Assembly (NCBI RefSeq): GCF_012641465.1
Contig: NZ_JABAIK010000008.1
Location: 62,001-126,000, forward strand
Direction of reading: 5' to 3'
DNA: 64,000 nt
From: Vibrio agarilyticus
GTDB taxonomy: Bacteria > Pseudomonadota > Gammaproteobacteria > Enterobacterales > Vibrionaceae
The notes beneath the pieces were generated by a model. It ran no database searches, was not told where the DNA came from, and worked only from the letters and a program-made list of their open reading frames with translations. Below are positions 60,997 to 64,000 of the stretch, piece by piece (within the stretch, counting starts at the first letter, position 1; each line of letters opens with the position of its first letter). The position numbers and the translations under genes are program-made.

Positions 60997-62136
60997 TCAT
61001 TGTGGCACAAGTAAGTGCTCTAACACGTTTTGATACATCAAGGTGAGTTTTTCCAGATCATCAATACGAACGCATTCATTTACCTTGTGAATCGTGGCAT
61101 TCACTGGCCCCAGCTCAACCACTTGACCGCCCATGCGCGCGATAAAGCGACCATCGGAGGTGCCGCCTGTAGTGAGTAGTTCGGGCTGCGTGTTGTTTAC
61201 CTTCGCCACGGCTGCAACAACCGCATCGAGCAACGCGCCAGTATCGGTGAGGAACGGGTCACCGTTGAACGTCCAATCAAGCTCATAGTCGAGATCGTAA
61301 CGGTCAAGGGTGGTCACCACACGATCAATGATGGCTTGATTGTTTAGCTCAGTGCTAAAGCGCAAGTTAAACTGAACGTTGAGTTCACCCGGAATCACAT
61401 TAGACGCGCCCGTGCCTGCATGAATATTGGGGATCTGAAAGCTGGTTGGTGGAAAATAAGCGTTGCCTTCATCCCACTGAGTGGTTGCCAGCTCATTCAA
61501 TGCTAAAAAGCTCTGATGCACTGGGTTGCGCGCCAAATGCGGATAAGCCACATGGCCTTGAATGCCTTTGACCGTCAGATCGCCGGTGATGGAACCTCGG
61601 CGTCCGTTTTTCACGACATCGCCGACGACTTCAGTACTGGAAGGCTCGCCGACAATGCACATGTCAATCAGCTCATCGCGCGCCATTAGGGCCTCGACCA
61701 CACGCACCGTGCCATTAATAAACGGCCCTTCTTCGTCAGAGGTGATCAAAAAGCCTATCGAACCTTGATGGTTAGGATGCTGTGCAATAAATTGCTCTAC
61801 CGCAACGATCATCGCGGCAAGAGAGCCTTTCATGTCCGCGGCGCCGCGGCCATAGAGGTAGCCGTCTTGCACTGTCGGGTCAAAGGGCGGAGTGTGCCAA
61901 TCCGCAAGATTACCAGCAGGAACAACGTCCGTGTGGCCGGCAAAGGCAAACAGCGGCGCTTGCGTGCCGCGGCGTGCCCAGAAATTGGTTGTGTCTTCAA
62001 ACACCATGATCTCAACGTCAAAGCCGAGTGCTTTTAATCGCTCGATCATTACCGTCTGACAACCTGCATCTTCAGGGGTCACAGACTCACGGCTAATGAG
62101 ATCTTTGGCGAGAGCTAAAACAGGTGTATCGGTCAT
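60997..62136 (-). CDS. dapE: Succinyl-diaminopimelate desuccinylase
   Basis: DapE hydrolyses N-succinyl-LL-DAP, giving LL-DAP for lysine and peptidoglycan. From the ATG at 62136 it is 379 aa (375 in E. coli), an M20 di-zinc enzyme with [11 protein letters not shown] (His and Asp near 70), [10 protein letters not shown] with the bridging Asp, [11 protein letters not shown] with the catalytic Glu, and a C-terminal ligand His in ATIHKVNE. The upstream yffB-like gene overlaps its leader, as in E. coli. Confidence 0.97.
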   Translation of the reverse strand: MTDTPVLALAKDLISRESVTPEDAGCQTVMIERLKALGFDVEIMVFEDTTNFWARRGTQAPLFAFAGHTDVVPAGNLADWHTPPFDPTVQDGYLYGRGAADMKGSLAAMIVAVEQFIAQHPNHQGSIGFLITSDEEGPFINGTVRVVEALMARDELIDMCIVGEPSSTEVVGDVVKNGRRGSITGDLTVKGIQGHVAYPHLARNPVHQSFLALNELATTQWDEGNAYFPPTSFQIPNIHAGTGASNVIPGELNVQFNLRFSTELNNQAIIDRVVTTLDRYDLDYELDWTFNGDPFLTDTGALLDAVVAAVAKVNNTQPELLTTGGTSDGRFIARMGGQVVELGPVNATIHKVNECVRIDDLEKLTLMYQNVLEHLLVPQ

Positions 62137-62149
62137 CCTTGATATCCTT

Positions 62150-62494
62150 TTAAAACAAAGTGGCGTATTGCGCCGGGGTAAATCCGAGTTGAAGGTGGCC
62201 ATCGGTTTCCAGTATCGGGCGTTTGATCATTGCTGGATTAGCAACCAGTAAATCTACCGCAGTATTCTGGTTTAGGCTGGCCTTTTGCTCATCGGTTAAG
62301 CCGCGATAGGTCGTGCCGCGCTTATTAAGCACCTTTTCCCATCCAAGCTCGTGACAAAAACGCTCAACCAAAGCGGCATCAATGCCTTGTTTGCGGTAGT
62401 CATGAAATGAAAATTCGACCTCAGCCTGTTGTAACCATTTTTTGGCTTTTTTGACTGTGTCGCAATTGGCAATGCCGTACATAACAGTGGTCAT
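62150..62494 (-). CDS. ArsC/Spx-family reductase (YffB-like)
   Basis: The 114-aa protein has a thioredoxin-like fold with a single catalytic Cys in [16 protein letters not shown], matching E. coli YffB, which also precedes dapE. Conserved [11 protein letters not shown] and IKRPILE follow. YffB-type proteins are glutathione-dependent reductases with uncertain substrate. The ATG at 62494 is best; frames reaching 62524 lack support. Confidence 0.88.
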   Translation of the reverse strand: MTTVMYGIANCDTVKKAKKWLQQAEVEFSFHDYRKQGIDAALVERFCHELGWEKVLNKRGTTYRGLTDEQKASLNQNTAVDLLVANPAMIKRPILETDGHLQLGFTPAQYATLF

Positions 62495-62726
62495 AGTCCC
62501 GTCCCTTGTTCGAATTTGTTGCAAACTTGCATCCTATCAAGAAGCGTCAGGCGAAACAAAGTTTGTCCGTTGTTCAAGAGGTAAAACGGCGAAAAAGGGC
62601 ATGAGATTTGGTTGTGGTCAGAAAATTATCAAAATTGTGCGAGTGAATCCGCTTGGCTTTGATCCGCCTCAACACGCACGCGCGTGAAACGGAAATAATG
62701 AATTTGCATAAATTTTGGAGGTATCA

Positions 62727-63014
62727 ATGGAATTGAGTCCTGTTTTCGCAAGGCGGTTGTATCTGGCTTTGCTGGTCGAGAGTCTGGAAAGACCCAATGT
62801 TCCTAAACTGATTGAAAAAACCGGCTGGCCGCGCCGTACGATTCAAGATGTACTCAAAGCGCTGCCGGGTATTGGTATTGAGCTGATGTTTGTTCAAGAT
62901 GGGCGTCGGCATAATGACGGATATTATCAACTCTCCGATTGGGGCCCGTTTGACAGTCAATGGGTGCTTGAGCGAGAGCGCGATATTGCGACGAGTTTGG
63001 GCTTTGAAGCGTGA
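62727..63014 (+). CDS. Small winged helix-turn-helix protein (HTH_43 type)
   Basis: The 95-aa protein starts MELSPVFARRLYLALLVESL with a GGAGG site 5 bases upstream. The HTH is about residues 30-50 (LIEKTGWPRRTIQDVLKAL), with a wing near 60-75 (VQDGRRHNDGYYQL). It looks like a single-domain DNA-binding regulator of unknown target, known in Vibrio and Shewanella. It is unlinked to a clear partner. Confidence 0.78.
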   Translation: MELSPVFARRLYLALLVESLERPNVPKLIEKTGWPRRTIQDVLKALPGIGIELMFVQDGRRHNDGYYQLSDWGPFDSQWVLERERDIATSLGFEA

Positions 63015-63040
63015 CCTTGTCATGCTTGAGTCCGTTGATT

Positions 63041-63067
63041 AAAAATACGCCCGTTGGGCGTATTTTT
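63041..63067. terminator. Bidirectional terminator between the HTH and DUF2956 genes
   Basis: A perfect 12-bp stem AAAAATACGCCC/GGGCGTATTTTT has a 3-base loop and can act on both convergent genes. Confidence 0.92.
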
Positions 63068-63410
63068 ATACCAGCGTGATATAACCCATAAATCCTAGCC
63101 AGCTGATAAGTAACAAAGCCCAAGGTAGGCTAGCATTGGCGTGTTTCGCCGGGCTTGCTTGCGTCAAAGTCGAGGGCGACTCTGTGGTGATGTCATCAGC
63201 GTGCCGCTGTTTCTCTTTGAGTAATTTCTTCTTACTACGGCTTGCTTGACGTTGGCGCTCTTTTTGCTGCTTTTTGTATTGCGCGATGCCTTTTTCGATG
63301 CCTTGTGCAATCAGCTTGGTTTGCTCTTTGGTTTGTCCGGGAGTTTGCGTCGCTCGAGCAATTTTCATTGCTTCTTGCTGCGTCTCTACCGAAGGGGCGG
63401 CAGGTTTCAT
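63066..63410 (-). CDS. DUF2956 membrane-anchored protein
   Basis: The 114-aa protein has a highly charged helix (about 25-75, KEQTKLIAQGIEKGIAQYKK then basic repeats) and one C-terminal membrane helix (about 95-112, LPWALLLISWLGFMGYITL), so it is tail-anchored. It matches DUF2956, of unknown function. The start is at ATG 63410 with GGAAGAG upstream. Confidence 0.82.
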   Translation of the reverse strand: MKPAAPSVETQQEAMKIARATQTPGQTKEQTKLIAQGIEKGIAQYKKQQKERQRQASRSKKKLLKEKQRHADDITTESPSTLTQASPAKHANASLPWALLLISWLGFMGYITLV

Positions 63411-63883
63411 CGTATTCTCTTCCTTTTTGGCAGATCATCATTGTAACGTGCTTACTGGCTCGAGGGAATTGATGAGCGTGCACGATGAGGCTTGCAGCCA
63501 TCACATCTTTTGCCACAAAATACCGCTAGCCTTGCGACGTCCATCTAGTAATGTATACCCAAGTGACTTCAAGATGCTGGATTCAGAGCCGGCTCACTGA
63601 GCTGAGAGCAAGGCAAACAACGCAGCGAAATAGCGAGCCTATTTTCAAGTTGTTTAACGCAGCTCTCGGTTCAGTGATTGGCTCCCAAAGGGCGAGCTGC
63701 CTTGGCTCATCAGCTTTGTTGACGATTTTCGATTGAGAACCACTCAATCTTCAAATCCTCGCCTCACTGACAAACCAAGTCATTCTCGCTGAACCATGCA
63801 TCTTGAGGTTACTTGGGTATAAAAAGGGGCTGACGCTGACAAATGTCACCACAAGAGTGGTGGATGAAAATAATGAGAATTTT
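63411..63883. other. Gap between DUF2956 and the partial DUF2919 gene
   Basis: Apart from the 268-bp repeat at 63554-63821, this stretch holds only the DUF2956 promoter side and the leader of the next gene. No gene or RNA is recognised. Confidence 0.6.
63554..63821. repeat. 268-bp palindromic repeat, full copy B
   Basis: It begins TATACCCAAGTGACTTCAAG and ends CTTGAGGTTACTTGGGTATA. It has the same length as copy A at 20149-20416 and only scattered base differences, in the same orientation. Confidence 0.87.
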
Positions 63884-64000
63884 GTGCGATACCATTTTGA
63901 TAATTATGATGAAAACGGTTTTTTAAAACCGCCACTCTGGCTATGGCTGGGTTGGATTTTTCTGGCCCGCTCATGGGTTGTGTTTGCGCTGGCAAGCGTG
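63884..64000 (+). CDS. DUF2919 (YfeZ-like) membrane protein, 5' part
   Basis: From GTG 63884 the frame reads VRYHFDNYDENGFLKPPLWL and then WLGWIFLARSWVVFALAS, running off the window edge. This is the start of the DUF2919/YfeZ family, whose members begin with a similar YDxNG-LK-P motif and a first membrane helix. Earlier in-frame GTGs (63857, 63860) are possible starts. Function unknown. Confidence 0.72.
   Translation, partial: MRYHFDNYDENGFLKPPLWLWLGWIFLARSWVVFALASV

Overview
The window is a contiguous piece of a Vibrio chromosome (Gammaproteobacteria). Gene order, protein lengths and small marker families (TIGR03503, DUF2066, DUF2069, DUF2897, DUF2956) all fit Vibrio, and the DNA is studded with Vibrio-style ERIC/IRU palindromes. 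The species cannot be fixed from sequence alone. No rRNA, tRNA, CRISPR array, phage or integrase gene was seen.

Layout. 1-21871 is the conserved translation/envelope block on the + strand: rpsB, tsf, pyrH, frr, uppS, cdsA, dxr, rseP, bamA, skp, lpxD, fabZ, lpxA, lpxB, rnhB, dnaE, accA, tilS. It joins translation, isoprenoid and phospholipid synthesis, outer-membrane protein assembly, lipid A synthesis, replication and fatty-acid initiation. 21931-36554 carries a cytochrome c, glnB, a yafD-like gene, a YIP1 membrane protein with mltD, gloB, a yafS-like methyltransferase, the divergent rnhA/dnaQ pair, a TIGR03503 gene, fadE, gmhA, a yafJ-like amidotransferase and purMN. 36875-45213 carries upp, uraA, DUF2066, DUF2069, wrbA, an arsC-like gene, bepA, a TusA-like gene and perM.

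An accessory island of about 5 kb (45.3-50.45 kb) lies between perM and bcp. It holds a YjaB-like acetyltransferase, two integron-type gene cassettes with a clear attC site but no integrase, a very AT-rich 800-aa gene, and a decayed IS110-family transposase end. The 800-aa protein combines a HEPN RNase-type motif, a STAND/NB-ARC-like NTPase and a helical C-terminus, and is the best candidate here for an undescribed system, probably NLR-like antiphage immunity. The second cassette protein also has a HEPN-type RNxxxH motif.

After the island come bcp, gcvR, dapA and bamC, then a Fur-box-preceded catechol-type siderophore uptake locus (TonB-dependent receptor, two permeases, ATPase, periplasmic binding protein; 54235-59946) with no biosynthesis genes. 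The window closes with DUF2897, an M15 peptidase, dapE, a yffB-like gene, a winged-helix protein, DUF2956 and the start of a DUF2919 (yfeZ-like) gene.

Non-coding DNA is dominated by repeats: eight ERIC/IRU-like elements from 33 to 138 bp, two 268-bp copies of a second palindromic element plus two partial copies, and one 266-bp MITE with TA flanks. Some of these have edited genes: one supplies the C-terminus of the TusA-like protein, and the MITE sits in the stop codon of the DUF2069 gene.
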